A stretch of DNA of 10,647 bases from Halobacteriales archaeon (GTDB lineage: Archaea > Thermoplasmatota > SW-10-69-26 > JACQPN01 > JAIVGT01), in assembly GCA_020201485.1 (NCBI GenBank), contig JAIVGT010000200.1, positions 1 through 10,647 on the forward strand, read 5' to 3'. A program made the translations under genes and the position numbers. Positions 1 through 6,841 of the stretch are shown here, one piece after another (the first letter of the stretch is position 1; each line of letters starts with the position of its first letter). Under the pieces are notes generated by a model, which saw only the letters and a program-made list of their open reading frames with translations, did not search any database and was not told the origin of the DNA.

Positions 1-1
1 G

Positions 2-808
2 TCCTACGGCCTGCTGAAGCCGGGCGTGGCCGACCCCATCACGTTCAACGGGGCGCCGGCGCAGGTCCCCATCCTCTACCAGCTCGAGGATGCCCTCGGT
101 CCCTACGGCGACACGGCGCGGGGCGAGCTGAGCGCGAAGACGGTCGGCCTCATCCTCAACATCGTCATCACCATCCCGATCATGGTCCTGCCCTTCCTGA
201 GCACGGGCCATCCGCGCCGGCCGCAGGAGAGCCCGTTCCTGGCCGCGTTCGGCGTGGCGGGCATCGTGTACGTCTTCAACGTCAGCGTGTACTCGGCGAA
301 CAATGTCATCTTCACGAAGATCGGCTGGTGGGGCGACTCGCTGCTCAAGCTCACCCCGTTCGTCGGCGTGGCGGGCAAGGCGAGCGTGGCGGTGAAGGCC
401 GCGACGTGGGCGAGCGTGCTCGGCGGCCTGGCGTTCTGGGTCCTGCCCCTGCCCATCCTCAGCTTCCTCATGCGTCGCTACGTGCTCGGGGAGTCGGTGA
501 AGCGCGCGGCGACCGTCACCATCCTGTCGCTCGTCATCCTCGTGACCATCATCGGCTACGCGGCCGGGCTGGACCTGGTCAAGCTCCTGCCCTTCCACAT
601 CTGGGGCCCGGCGGACAACGTGGGCGACCCGCTCACCTTCTGGGCCACGGCTCTGAACAACACGTCGATGCTCGCGTGGATCGTGTGGTGGAGCACCCTG
701 CTCAGCTTCGAGCTGGCCTTCTGGGCCCTGGTGAAATGGAAGCAGCACGGCGCGCGCGAGGAGCACTACGAGCACGACCTGAACCTGACCTACTACAAGG
801 TGCGGTGA
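2..808 (+). CDS. Multi-pass membrane protein, unrecognised family (5' end outside window)
   Basis: The reading frame is open from the first bases of the window to a TGA, giving 268 visible residues. A GTG at 26 is a possible start, but the frame upstream (SYGLLKPG) is open and plausible, so I treat the gene as truncated by the window edge. Counting from that GTG, hydrophobic stretches lie near residues 40-59, 71-91, 112-150 (long enough for two helices), 160-181 and 216-239, so about six membrane segments are visible. The C-terminal tail is polar and charged (KQHGAREEHYEHDLN). Aromatic residues cluster at the membrane borders (IWGP, WIVWW). I do not recognise the family and see no heme-ligand or transporter signature that would settle it. 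It could be a respiratory membrane subunit or a transporter. It converges on the secreted-protein gene with a 57-bp gap. Confidence 0.75.
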   Translation, partial: SYGLLKPGVADPITFNGAPAQVPILYQLEDALGPYGDTARGELSAKTVGLILNIVITIPIMVLPFLSTGHPRRPQESPFLAAFGVAGIVYVFNVSVYSANNVIFTKIGWWGDSLLKLTPFVGVAGKASVAVKAATWASVLGGLAFWVLPLPILSFLMRRYVLGESVKRAATVTILSLVILVTIIGYAAGLDLVKLLPFHIWGPADNVGDPLTFWATALNNTSMLAWIVWWSTLLSFELAFWALVKWKQHGAREEHYEHDLNLTYYKVR

Positions 809-865
809 GGGCGGGCAGCGTTTGGGGGCCCGCGGGGACCGGGGCCGGAACGCGCAGCGGTGCCG
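809..865. other. Short convergent intergenic region without a clear terminator
   Basis: This 57-bp gap separates two converging stop codons. It is almost pure G+C, with runs such as GGGGGCCCGCGGGG and GGGGCCGG that could fold locally. It has no poly-T tract of the kind archaeal terminators use, so I do not call a terminator. Confidence 0.3.
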
Positions 866-1321
866 TCACAGGCCCGACGTCACGCTGACCAGGCTGAGCA
901 CGCACACGTCCTCGTCGCCGAGCGCGCCCAGGCCCCACTCCGAGGCCGAGGCGTTGCCGTGCGCCCATTCCGGGGCCAACTCCTTCGCCTGGAGCGCGAG
1001 GTCCTCGCCGTGCGCGACCAGCCCGAAGCCGGCGATGAGCGGGTGGTTCGTCAGGCTGCCCACGCTCGTCAGGCTGGGGAGCATGGCCTCTGGTGCGCCC
1101 CATTCGACGTGCCGGGCCCACCACGCGGCGTCGGCGACGGTGAACCAGCCGCCCTGCCAGAGCAGCTCGTGGGTGGCGCAATCCGCATCCTCGTAGAGCA
1201 CGACCTGCGCGCCCGGGCCGGGGTAGGCCGCGGTCACGCTCAGGCGGTCCGCGGGGGCAGCGCTGGCGGCGGGCAGGAGCAGCAGGCCGAGGATGCCGAG
1301 CAGGGCCAGGAGCGCGCGCAC
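866..1321 (-). CDS. Small secreted protein of unknown function
   Basis: The 151-residue product starts at a GTG (1321). It opens with a clear signal peptide: a short MR start, a leucine-rich core (ALLALLGILGLLLLP) and a small-residue region AASAAPA, with likely cleavage near residues 21-23. The mature part is about 128 residues, rich in Trp (WW at 67-68, EWG twice). It has only two cysteines, C48 and C140, which could form one disulfide outside the cell. No catalytic motif or known domain is apparent. Codon use matches the neighbours, and the antisense frames look low-complexity and arginine-rich, so this is the coding frame. It is divergent from the glutaredoxin-like gene, with about 110 bp between the preferred starts. 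An element CTGAAGCA lies about 27 nt upstream of the start. Confidence 0.7.
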   Translation of the reverse strand: MRALLALLGILGLLLLPAASAAPADRLSVTAAYPGPGAQVVLYEDADCATHELLWQGGWFTVADAAWWARHVEWGAPEAMLPSLTSVGSLTNHPLIAGFGLVAHGEDLALQAKELAPEWAHGNASASEWGLGALGDEDVCVLSLVSVTSGL

Positions 1322-1343
1322 ACTGTTCCTTCGCCGCGCGGCA

Positions 1344-1351
1344 TGCTTCAG
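1344..1351 (-). promoter_or_regulatory. Possible TATA-like element for the secreted-protein gene
   Basis: On the minus strand this reads CTGAAGCA, matching the fixC element CTTAAGTA at 6 of 8 positions. Its centre is about 27 nt upstream of the GTG start at 1321, the same spacing as at thiB and fixC. It is weaker than those because it contains more G and C. Confidence 0.25.
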
Positions 1352-1398
1352 GCTGTCGTCCCGTGCCGGGGGCGGAGCGGACCCGTCCTCGCGACGAT

Positions 1399-1408
1399 GC
1401 GTTCATGC
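1399..1408 (+). promoter_or_regulatory. Possible TATA-like element for the glutaredoxin-like gene
   Basis: GCGTTCATGC is the least GC-rich stretch in this interval. Its centre is about 27 nt upstream of the GTG at 1431. The spacing matches the better promoters in the window and supports that GTG as a leaderless start. The sequence itself is a poor TATA box. Confidence 0.22.
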
Positions 1409-1430
1409 GCGCGGGACGCGGTCCGGGCGT

Positions 1431-1880
1431 GTGCGGCGGCAGGTCGGGCTGGAGGCGTACCGCAGGCTGACCCTGCTGGGCAGCGTCGCCGGCGCGGCGC
1501 TGTTCGGGGCCGGCCTGGTCGCGCTCGTGCAGTTCCAGGCTGCTGTGCTCGCCGTGCTGCTCATGGTCCTCGGCATGCTGGCCGCGCTCGCCACGGCCGC
1601 GCTCGACATCCGCGGCGCGCCGCAGGCCGTCCCCCCGTCCCTCGTCCTGTTCACGCGGACGGAGTGCGCGCTGTGCGACGAGGCGCGCGCCCTGCTGGAT
1701 GCGATGCGGGGCGAGGCGATGTTCGACGTATGGGAGGTGGACGTGGACGCGCATCCCGACCTGCGGCAGGCATACGGCGACAGCGTGCCCGTGGGCATGA
1801 CGCAGGGCCGCGTGCTCTTCCGCGGGCACCTGGACGAAGCCGCGGTCCGGCAGGCCATGGACCGGGGAAATGCCGGCTAA
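1431..1880 (+). CDS. Membrane-anchored glutaredoxin-like protein
   Basis: The preferred GTG start (1431) gives 149 residues beginning VRRQVGLEAYRR. Two adjacent hydrophobic helices follow, at about residues 12-32 and 36-58. Next comes a thioredoxin-fold domain at about 70-145. It shows a beta strand (LVLFTR), the redox motif CALC within TECALCDEAR, a second strand ending in VDVD, and a cis-proline-type segment SVPVGMTQGRVLFRGHLD. This arrangement resembles the small glutaredoxin-like family with CxLCDEA motifs (DUF836 type). The product is probably a thiol-disulfide or thiol-redox protein held at the membrane; whether the domain faces in or out cannot be read reliably. An earlier in-frame ATG (1293) would add a low-complexity Arg/Ser segment and overlap the divergent gene, so I reject it. 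No Shine-Dalgarno sequence is seen, consistent with a leaderless start. Confidence 0.75.
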   Translation: MRRQVGLEAYRRLTLLGSVAGAALFGAGLVALVQFQAAVLAVLLMVLGMLAALATAALDIRGAPQAVPPSLVLFTRTECALCDEARALLDAMRGEAMFDVWEVDVDAHPDLRQAYGDSVPVGMTQGRVLFRGHLDEAAVRQAMDRGNAG

Positions 1881-1895
1881 GGCCGTCCTTACCAG

Positions 1896-1905
1896 GTTGT
1901 ACAAC
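1896..1905. promoter_or_regulatory. 10-bp perfect palindrome upstream of thi operon (candidate operator)
   Basis: GTTGTACAAC is a perfect inverted repeat. It ends 3 bp before the TATA-like element of thiB, so it covers the region where TFB would contact DNA. Its position suits a repressor site, and thiamine-responsive regulators (ThiR type) are known in archaea. I cannot confirm that this is their motif. Ten-bp palindromes occur by chance about ten times in a window this size. Confidence 0.35.
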
Positions 1906-1907
1906 AA

Positions 1908-1915
1908 AGTTATGA
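1908..1915 (+). promoter_or_regulatory. TATA-like promoter element of the thi operon
   Basis: AGTTATGA lies in the most AT-rich stretch of the first 2 kb. Its centre is about 27 nt upstream of the thiB ATG (1938). It is preceded by ACAA, a plausible BRE. This predicts transcription starting at or just before the ATG, that is, a leaderless mRNA. Confidence 0.55.
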
Positions 1916-1937
1916 ACCCGCGCCCCTTCGCTCCTCT

Positions 1938-3059
1938 ATGCGCCCGGCGCTCCCGCTCGCCCTCCTGCTCCTCCTGCCCCTGGCCGGCTGCGCCGCGCCC
2001 CAGCCCGTCCTCGGCCCCGCGGGCTATGCCGCGCTCGGCTTCGACGGGGCGACGTGGCCGGACTTGCACGGCGCGACGGTGCGCATCCTGGCCTACGAGG
2101 CGTTCAACGCCGATTTCAAGGACGCGAAGGAGCGCTTCGAGCGGCGCACGAACGGCACGGCGGAGCTGCTCACCGAGGCCGACGCCGGCAAGGTGCTGGC
2201 GCGCGCGCTGCGCGAGAAGGGCGACCCCGGCTTCGACGTCCTCTACGGCTTGGACAACGTGCTCGTGGGCAAGGCGGCGCGCGAAGGCGTGCTCCAGCCC
2301 TACGCGCCCGTCCTCGGCAGCCGCGTCCCGGCGCAGTTCGCGGTCGCGGCCGGCTGGCTCGCCACGCCCGTGGACCACGGCTACATCGCCGTGAACGTGG
2401 ACAGCCGCGCCAACCTCACCGTGCGCACGTTGGACGACGTGCGCGCGCACGCCGCGCAGTTCGTCACCGAGGACCCGCGCACGAGCACGCCCGGGCTCGG
2501 CTTCCTGCTCGCGACGGTTGCCACCTATGGCGAGAAGCCGGCGAGCAGCTACGGTTGGCTCGCCTACTGGCACGACCTCCTCCGCGGCGGCGCCCTCGTC
2601 GCGAGCGACTGGACCGACGCCTACGCCAACCACTTCAGCGGCGGCTACGGCGCGAGCGAGCCGGGGAGCATGGCCGACCGCGCCATCGTCACCAGCTACA
2701 CCACGAGCCCGGCGTACGAGGTGTTCTACGGCGCGGACCACCTGAACGCGAACGTCCTCGCACCCCGGGCCACGTTCCACCAGGTGCAGACGATGGCCAT
2801 CGCGCACGGCGCCCGCAACCTCGCCCCCGCCCAGGCCTGGGTCGAGTTCAGCCTGACCGAGGACTTCCAGAGCCTGGCCGCGCCGGGCGAGGCCATCTAT
2901 CCCGTGGTCGGCGACGCGAACGTCACGAGCACGTTCGGCGGCAAGGACCCGCCTCCCGGCAGCTTCGTGGACACGGGCCTGGGCGCGGCGCAGCTCGACG
3001 CGAACGTGGACCGCTGGCTCCGGGAGTGGACCGACCAATACGAGCGCGACCGGGCGTGA
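1938..3059 (+). CDS. thiB: Thiamine ABC transporter, substrate-binding lipoprotein ThiB
   Basis: The 373-residue product is the extracytoplasmic receptor that captures thiamine or its phosphates and delivers them to ThiPQ. It begins with a lipoprotein signal: a Leu-rich core and a lipobox LAGC with Cys18 as the lipidated residue. The family's hallmark blocks are present in order: ILAYEAFNADF (50-60), DVLYGLDN (100-107), VDHGYIAVN (145-153), DPRTSTPGLGFLL (179-191), DWTDAY (224-229), SYTTSPAYE (253-261) and IYPVVGDAN (320-328). DPRTSTPGLG and SYTTSPAY match the bacterial TbpA/ThiB proteins closely. It is somewhat longer than the E. coli protein, with extra residues after the lipobox and a charged C-terminal tail. 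It opens a tight operon; its TGA is 2 nt before the thiP ATG. The start is fixed by the lipobox and by a TATA-like element about 27 nt upstream. Confidence 0.95.
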   Translation: MRPALPLALLLLLPLAGCAAPQPVLGPAGYAALGFDGATWPDLHGATVRILAYEAFNADFKDAKERFERRTNGTAELLTEADAGKVLARALREKGDPGFDVLYGLDNVLVGKAAREGVLQPYAPVLGSRVPAQFAVAAGWLATPVDHGYIAVNVDSRANLTVRTLDDVRAHAAQFVTEDPRTSTPGLGFLLATVATYGEKPASSYGWLAYWHDLLRGGALVASDWTDAYANHFSGGYGASEPGSMADRAIVTSYTTSPAYEVFYGADHLNANVLAPRATFHQVQTMAIAHGARNLAPAQAWVEFSLTEDFQSLAAPGEAIYPVVGDANVTSTFGGKDPPPGSFVDTGLGAAQLDANVDRWLREWTDQYERDRA

Positions 3060-3061
3060 CC

Positions 3062-4675
3062 ATGCGCCCGCGCGCGGTCCTCCTCCTCGCCGGGCCCGCG
3101 CTGCTCCTCACGCTCTTCTTCGCCTGGCCCCTGGCGCGCACGCTCAGCGCCGCGAGTCCCGATGCCTGGGGCTGGGCTGGGACGCATCCGTTCGTGCGCA
3201 GCCGGCTCGCCGGGGCGCTCATGCAGGCGGCGTTGAGCGCGGCCTTGACCCTCGCCCTCGCCCTGCCCCTGGCGTGGTTCTACCATCGGCGCGACGTGCC
3301 GCACGGTCGCCTCCAGCGCGCGGTGCACGCCGCGCCGTTCGTGCTGCCGTTCATCGTCGTCGTGTTCGGCCTGCAAGCGGTGCTGGGCAGCCGGGGCCTG
3401 ACCGACCGCATGCTCGGGCTCGACGTGCTCGCCGTGGTGGGACCCCTCGGCGCCGTGGCGCTCGCGCACGCCTACTACGACTACGGCTTCGCGGCGCGCA
3501 TCCTACACGCCGGCCTGGAGCGTCGGCCGCGCCGCCTGGAGGAAGCGGCGCAGGTGCTGGGCGCGCCTCCGCGCGCGGCCTTCTGGCGGGTCACCGCCCC
3601 GCTCCTGCTCCCGACCGTCGCCGCGGCCGGCCTGCTGAGCTTCTTCTTCGCCTTCACCAGCTTCGGCATCGTGCTCTACCTCGGGCAAGGCCAGGTGAGC
3701 ACGCTGGAGACGCTGCTCTACGAGGCGCTGGGCGGAGCGTTCCCCCGCCTCGACCGGGCCGCCGCGCTCGGCGCGCTGCAGCTCCTGCTCAACCTCCTGC
3801 TCCTGGCCGCGTTCGCCGTCCTCACGCAGCGCCAGGCGCGTCTCCCCCAGGAGCCTCCCCGCGCCCGGCGCCCCGCCCGCGCGGCGCACGTCGCATGGTC
3901 CTGGGCTTTGCTCGGCCTGGCACTGCTGCCCGCGCTCGCCGTGCTCCTCGAAGGGTTCCAGCTGCGCGGCGCGTGGAGCTTCGAGCCGTGGAGCGTGCTC
4001 CTCGACCCGTCGCACCCGCGCCACCTCGCCGGCTTCGACCTCGGCCGCGCCGTCGGGCTCACGTTGCTGTATGCCGCGTCGTGCATGGTCCTGAGCATCG
4101 CCCTGACGCTCAGCCTGGCCGCCGGGTTGCGCCGGCTGGGCGGGCGCTGGGCGCGCATCGTCGAGGCGCTTGCCGCCTTGCCGCTGGGCACGAGCAGCCT
4201 GCTCGTCGGCCTGGGCTACCTGCTCGCGTTCGGCGCGGGGGCCGGCCTGCTCGACCTGCGGGGCAGCGTGCTCCTCGTGGTCGTGGCGCATACCCTGGTC
4301 GCCTTCCCGTTCACGGCCCGCGCCTTGCTCCCCGCGCTGGAGCAGCACGACGTGCGGCTCGACGAGGCCGCCGCCTTGCTCGGCGCGCGGCCGCGCGAGG
4401 TGGCGCTGCGCGTGCAGTGGCCCTTGCTCCGCGGCCCCATCGTCGTCGCCGCCGGCCTGGCCGCGGCCATCAGCATCGGCGACTTCGGCGCGAGCCTGCT
4501 CCTCATGCGGCCGGACACGATGGGCCTCGGCGTGTGGGTCGCGCAGCACGGCGGGGCGGGCGCGTTCGACCCGCTGAGCCGGGCGGAGAGCTATGCGCTC
4601 GCCGGGCTGCTCATGCTGCTCGCCGCCGCGGCGTACGTCGGCGTGGAGCGTGCGCGCGGGGAGGCGGAAGCATGA
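3062..4675 (+). CDS. thiP: Thiamine ABC transporter, fused permease ThiP
   Basis: The 537-residue product is almost the length of E. coli ThiP (536). It is the membrane channel of the thiamine importer and contains two binding-protein-dependent permease domains in one chain. Each half carries an EAA loop, the cytoplasmic contact for the ATPase: EEAAQVLGAPPRAAFWRV near residue 160 and DEAAALLGARPREVALRV near residue 435. Each is followed by a proline and another membrane segment. Around twelve hydrophobic helices are visible, beginning with LLLAGPALLLTLFFAWPLA. A linker rich in Arg and Pro (about 260-275) separates the halves. The ATG lies 2 nt after the thiB stop. Its TGA overlaps the thiQ ATG as ATGA. 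The frame is open far upstream inside thiB, but that segment is an Arg-rich shadow and not part of the protein. Confidence 0.95.
   Translation: MRPRAVLLLAGPALLLTLFFAWPLARTLSAASPDAWGWAGTHPFVRSRLAGALMQAALSAALTLALALPLAWFYHRRDVPHGRLQRAVHAAPFVLPFIVVVFGLQAVLGSRGLTDRMLGLDVLAVVGPLGAVALAHAYYDYGFAARILHAGLERRPRRLEEAAQVLGAPPRAAFWRVTAPLLLPTVAAAGLLSFFFAFTSFGIVLYLGQGQVSTLETLLYEALGGAFPRLDRAAALGALQLLLNLLLLAAFAVLTQRQARLPQEPPRARRPARAAHVAWSWALLGLALLPALAVLLEGFQLRGAWSFEPWSVLLDPSHPRHLAGFDLGRAVGLTLLYAASCMVLSIALTLSLAAGLRRLGGRWARIVEALAALPLGTSSLLVGLGYLLAFGAGAGLLDLRGSVLLVVVAHTLVAFPFTARALLPALEQHDVRLDEAAALLGARPREVALRVQWPLLRGPIVVAAGLAAAISIGDFGASLLLMRPDTMGLGVWVAQHGGAGAFDPLSRAESYALAGLLMLLAAAAYVGVERARGEAEA
4660..4664 (+). promoter_or_regulatory. 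Shine-Dalgarno site of thiQ
   Basis: GGAGG lies within the end of thiP, 7 nt before the ATG at 4672. It supports this start over any upstream in-frame codon and fits coupled translation at the ATGA overlap. Confidence 0.6.
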
Positions 4676-5325
4676 CGCTCGAGGTGCGCGACCTGCGGTT
4701 CACGTTCCCGGGCTGGCCGGCCACGCTGCGCGGCGCGAGCCTGCGGGTCGAGCCGGGGCAGAGCGGCTTCCTCCTCGGCCCGAGCGGCAGCGGCAAGACC
4801 ACGCTCCTGCGCTGCATCGCCGGCCTGGAGCGCCCCGACGCCGGCAGCGTGCGCTGGGATGCGCAGCCCCTCGACGCCCTGCCCCCCCACGCCCGCCGCA
4901 TCGGCATGCTGTTCCAGGAACCGGCGTTGTTCCCGCACCTGCGCGTGTGGCACAACGTGGCCTTCGGCCTGCGCTACCGAGGCGTGGCGCGGCGGGGCGA
5001 GCGCGACGAGGCCCATGCCTGGCTGGCGCGCGTGGGGCTGCAGGAGCACGCCGCGAAGCGCGTGGACGAGCTGAGCGGCGGGCAACGGCAGCGCGTCGCC
5101 CTGGTGCGCACGCTCGCGGCGCAGCCGCGCGCCGTGCTCCTCGACGAGCCGTTCAGCGCGCTGGACCGGCCGATGCGCGACGAGCTCGGGCCGTGGGTGC
5201 GCGGATTGATGCGCGAGCAGCGGGTCGCGGCGCTGTGGGTCACGCACGACCGCGACGAGGCACGCCGCTGGGGCGATGTCGTGTGGGAGCTGCGCGACGG
5301 CGCATGCGTGGAGGTGAAGCGGTGA
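4672..5325 (+). CDS. thiQ: Thiamine ABC transporter, ATP-binding protein ThiQ
   Basis: The 217-residue cytoplasmic ATPase powers ThiP; the length is typical for ThiQ. All ABC motifs are intact: Walker A GPSGSGKTT (36-44), Q-loop FQEPALFPHL with Gln82, signature LSGGQRQR (134-141), Walker B AVLLDEP with Glu159 (154-160), D-loop SALD (162-165) and the switch His192 in WVTHD. The loop EPALFPHLRVWHNV is characteristic of the iron/thiamine importer branch. It has no C-terminal regulatory domain, as expected for ThiQ. The start at 4672 has a GGAGG site and overlaps the thiP stop by 4 nt. Its own TGA overlaps the next gene's GTG by 4 nt. A long in-frame extension upstream lies inside thiP and is discarded. 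Confidence 0.95.
   Translation: MTLEVRDLRFTFPGWPATLRGASLRVEPGQSGFLLGPSGSGKTTLLRCIAGLERPDAGSVRWDAQPLDALPPHARRIGMLFQEPALFPHLRVWHNVAFGLRYRGVARRGERDEAHAWLARVGLQEHAAKRVDELSGGQRQRVALVRTLAAQPRAVLLDEPFSALDRPMRDELGPWVRGLMREQRVAALWVTHDRDEARRWGDVVWELRDGACVEVKR
5310..5317 (+). promoter_or_regulatory. Strong Shine-Dalgarno site of the thiamine pyrophosphokinase gene
   Basis: GGAGGTGA, a full 8-nt complement to the 3' end of archaeal 16S rRNA, lies at the end of thiQ, 4 nt before the GTG at 5322. It decides the start of the downstream gene. Confidence 0.65.
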
Positions 5326-5951
5326 AGGTGGCGCTCGTCCTGAACGGCTCGCCGCCCACGCCGCACGAGCTCGCGCTCCTCGACGGATGCGACGCGGTCG
5401 TGTGCGCCGACGGGGGCGCGCGCGCCGTGCTCGCCAGCGGGCGCAGGCCGAGCCTCATCGTCGGCGACATGGACTCGCTGCCGCAGGCCGTGCGGCTCGC
5501 GGCGGAGCGCGCCGGCATGCCGCTCGACGTGCATCCCGCGCACAAGGATGCCACGGATGGCGAACTCGCCTTGGCGCGCGCGCTGGCGATGCGCCCCGAC
5601 GCGCTGCTCATCCTGGGCGGGCACGGCGGCGCGAGCGCGATGTTCCTGGCCAGCCTGCACCTCTTGCGTCGTGCGAGCGACGCGTGCGACGCGCGCATGG
5701 TGGGCGCGGGCGAGTCGCTCCGGTTCGTGCTCGCAGGCCGCATCGCGACCCTCGACCGGCGCGACGGAGCTCTCCTGAGCGTGATGCCCTGGGAAGGAGA
5801 CCTCGCGCTGAGCCTGGAGGGAACGGCCTGGGACGCGCGCGAGCTCGTCATCCCGGCGGGCAGCGCGCGCGGCGTGAGCAACCGCATCGTCGGCGAGCAA
5901 GGCGCGGTCAGGGTCCACCGCGGCGTGGCGTTCGTCGTGCAGGCTCAGTAG
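5322..5951 (+). CDS. Thiamine pyrophosphokinase-like protein
   Basis: The 209-residue product probably transfers pyrophosphate from ATP to thiamine, giving thiamine diphosphate. Family features are: N-terminal strand VALVLNGS (3-10); VVCADGGARA (26-35); RPSLIVGDMDS (42-52), whose acidic residues bind metal and nucleotide; KDATDGELAL (75-84); and a C-terminal domain with GVSNRIVGEQGAVRVHRG (184-201). Between them, where most homologues have GGRxDH, this protein reads LGGHGGASAMFLAS (98-111). The Arg, Asp and His of that motif therefore appear to be replaced. It could be an archaeal subtype or a relative acting on another substrate; the archaeal pterin pyrophosphokinases (MptE) share this fold. 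Being last in a thiBPQ operon with a 4-nt overlap argues strongly for thiamine. It starts at GTG with GGAGGTGA upstream. Its stop overlaps the convergent permease gene by 7 bp. Confidence 0.82.
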   Translation: MKVALVLNGSPPTPHELALLDGCDAVVCADGGARAVLASGRRPSLIVGDMDSLPQAVRLAAERAGMPLDVHPAHKDATDGELALARALAMRPDALLILGGHGGASAMFLASLHLLRRASDACDARMVGAGESLRFVLAGRIATLDRRDGALLSVMPWEGDLALSLEGTAWDARELVIPAGSARGVSNRIVGEQGAVRVHRGVAFVVQAQ

Positions 5952-6841
5952 CGCCCCATCGCGCCCTTCGCCCGCGCGCGCCGCTCCAGCGTCGTGAACG
6001 CGACGTAGCCCACGAGCATGAACACCGCCCCGGTCGCCAGGAGCATGCCGAAGCTCGGCAGCAGCGCGCCGAGGCCCGTGCCGCGCAGCATCGCCTCGCG
6101 CAGGATGCGCAGGCCGTGCGTCAGGGGCAACGCCTGGCTCAGGGGCTGGACCCAGCCCGGCAGCGCCTCGACCGGGAACATCATCCCGCTCAGGAAGATG
6201 AGCAGCGGCGCGAACATCATGCTCAGCGCGTAGGGCTGCTTCCAGAACAGCCCGGCCGCTGCCATGAGGAACGCCATGCCCTGGAGCGCGACGAGGGTGA
6301 GCACGAGCCCGACGAAGGCCACGGCGAACCCGCCCGGGGTGAAGCTCAGGCCGAACAGCAGCGCGCCGACGACGAGCACGAGGGCGAAGTCGATGAGGCT
6401 CGCCACCATGCCGCTCAGCGTCTTCGCGAACATCCAGACGAAGCGGTTCATCGGCGTCAGGGCGAGCAGGTCCCACGTGCCCGCGTTCTCCTCGTCGTAG
6501 ATGGCCGTGCCGCCGTCGTCGAGCGAGCTGAGCATGAGGCCGTTCGCCGACATGCCGAGGAGCACGAACGCCAGGTAGCTTGGGTAGCCGGTGAGGGCGA
6601 AGAAGCGCGGCGGCACGCCCCCGCCGGCGATGAAGTGGGCGATGACCGCGGCGCTCGCCAGCATGAACACCGGGCGGAACAGGGACGCGATCATCCACCC
6701 GCCGAACGTGTACCAGCGGAACTGGTTCGTGAGGTTGCTGCGGAAGCTTCCCCGGAACGTCCGGGCGAGGGCCTCCGCGCGGAGCGCGACCGGCTGCCCC
6801 CGAGCCGCGAGCGCGGAACGCGCCCCGCTGTCAATAGGCAT
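5945..6841 (-). CDS. ABC-2 type transporter permease (second permease of operon)
   Basis: The 298-residue product is a six-helix permease of the ABC-2 family and probably pairs with the permease encoded just upstream. A soluble N-terminal segment of about 45 residues contains an amphipathic stretch (AEALARTFRGSFRSNLTNQFRWYTF). Helices follow near residues 48-70, 85-105, 130-165, 172-200 and 208-225, with a last one near 265-288. The diagnostic block is IFLSGMMFPVEALPGWVQPL followed by ALPLTHGLRILREAMLRG, the usual ABC-2 signature. A loop with YDEENAGTWDLLALTP corresponds to the coupling region. The ATG at 6841 lies before the upstream permease's stop (6831), an 11-nt overlap suggesting coupled translation; GGGAG lies 6 nt before the ATG. 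The substrate cannot be read from the sequence. Confidence 0.88.
   Translation of the reverse strand: MPIDSGARSALAARGQPVALRAEALARTFRGSFRSNLTNQFRWYTFGGWMIASLFRPVFMLASAAVIAHFIAGGGVPPRFFALTGYPSYLAFVLLGMSANGLMLSSLDDGGTAIYDEENAGTWDLLALTPMNRFVWMFAKTLSGMVASLIDFALVLVVGALLFGLSFTPGGFAVAFVGLVLTLVALQGMAFLMAAAGLFWKQPYALSMMFAPLLIFLSGMMFPVEALPGWVQPLSQALPLTHGLRILREAMLRGTGLGALLPSFGMLLATGAVFMLVGYVAFTTLERRARAKGAMGRY

Noticed and set aside
809-865. GC-rich inverted segments resembling a terminator hairpin
   Set aside because: There is no poly-T tract, and short GC inverted repeats are expected by chance in this composition.
1293-1430. Longer start (ATG 1293) for the glutaredoxin-like protein
   Set aside because: It adds 46 Arg/Ser-rich residues and overlaps the signal peptide codons of the divergent gene. 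The GTG at 1431 puts a helix close to the N-terminus and suits the promoter spacing.
702-3038. Very long minus-strand open frame (778 codons) through thiB and neighbours
   Set aside because: Its translation is Arg/Ala/Glu/Gly low-complexity with no domain, and it lies antisense to thiB and the glutaredoxin-like gene, which have clear family motifs. Such frames are common in GC-rich DNA.
4974-6698. Long minus-strand open frame (574 codons) across thiQ, the pyrophosphokinase and the ABC-2 permease
   Set aside because: It is Arg/Ala/His-rich and without domains, and it overlaps three well-supported genes.
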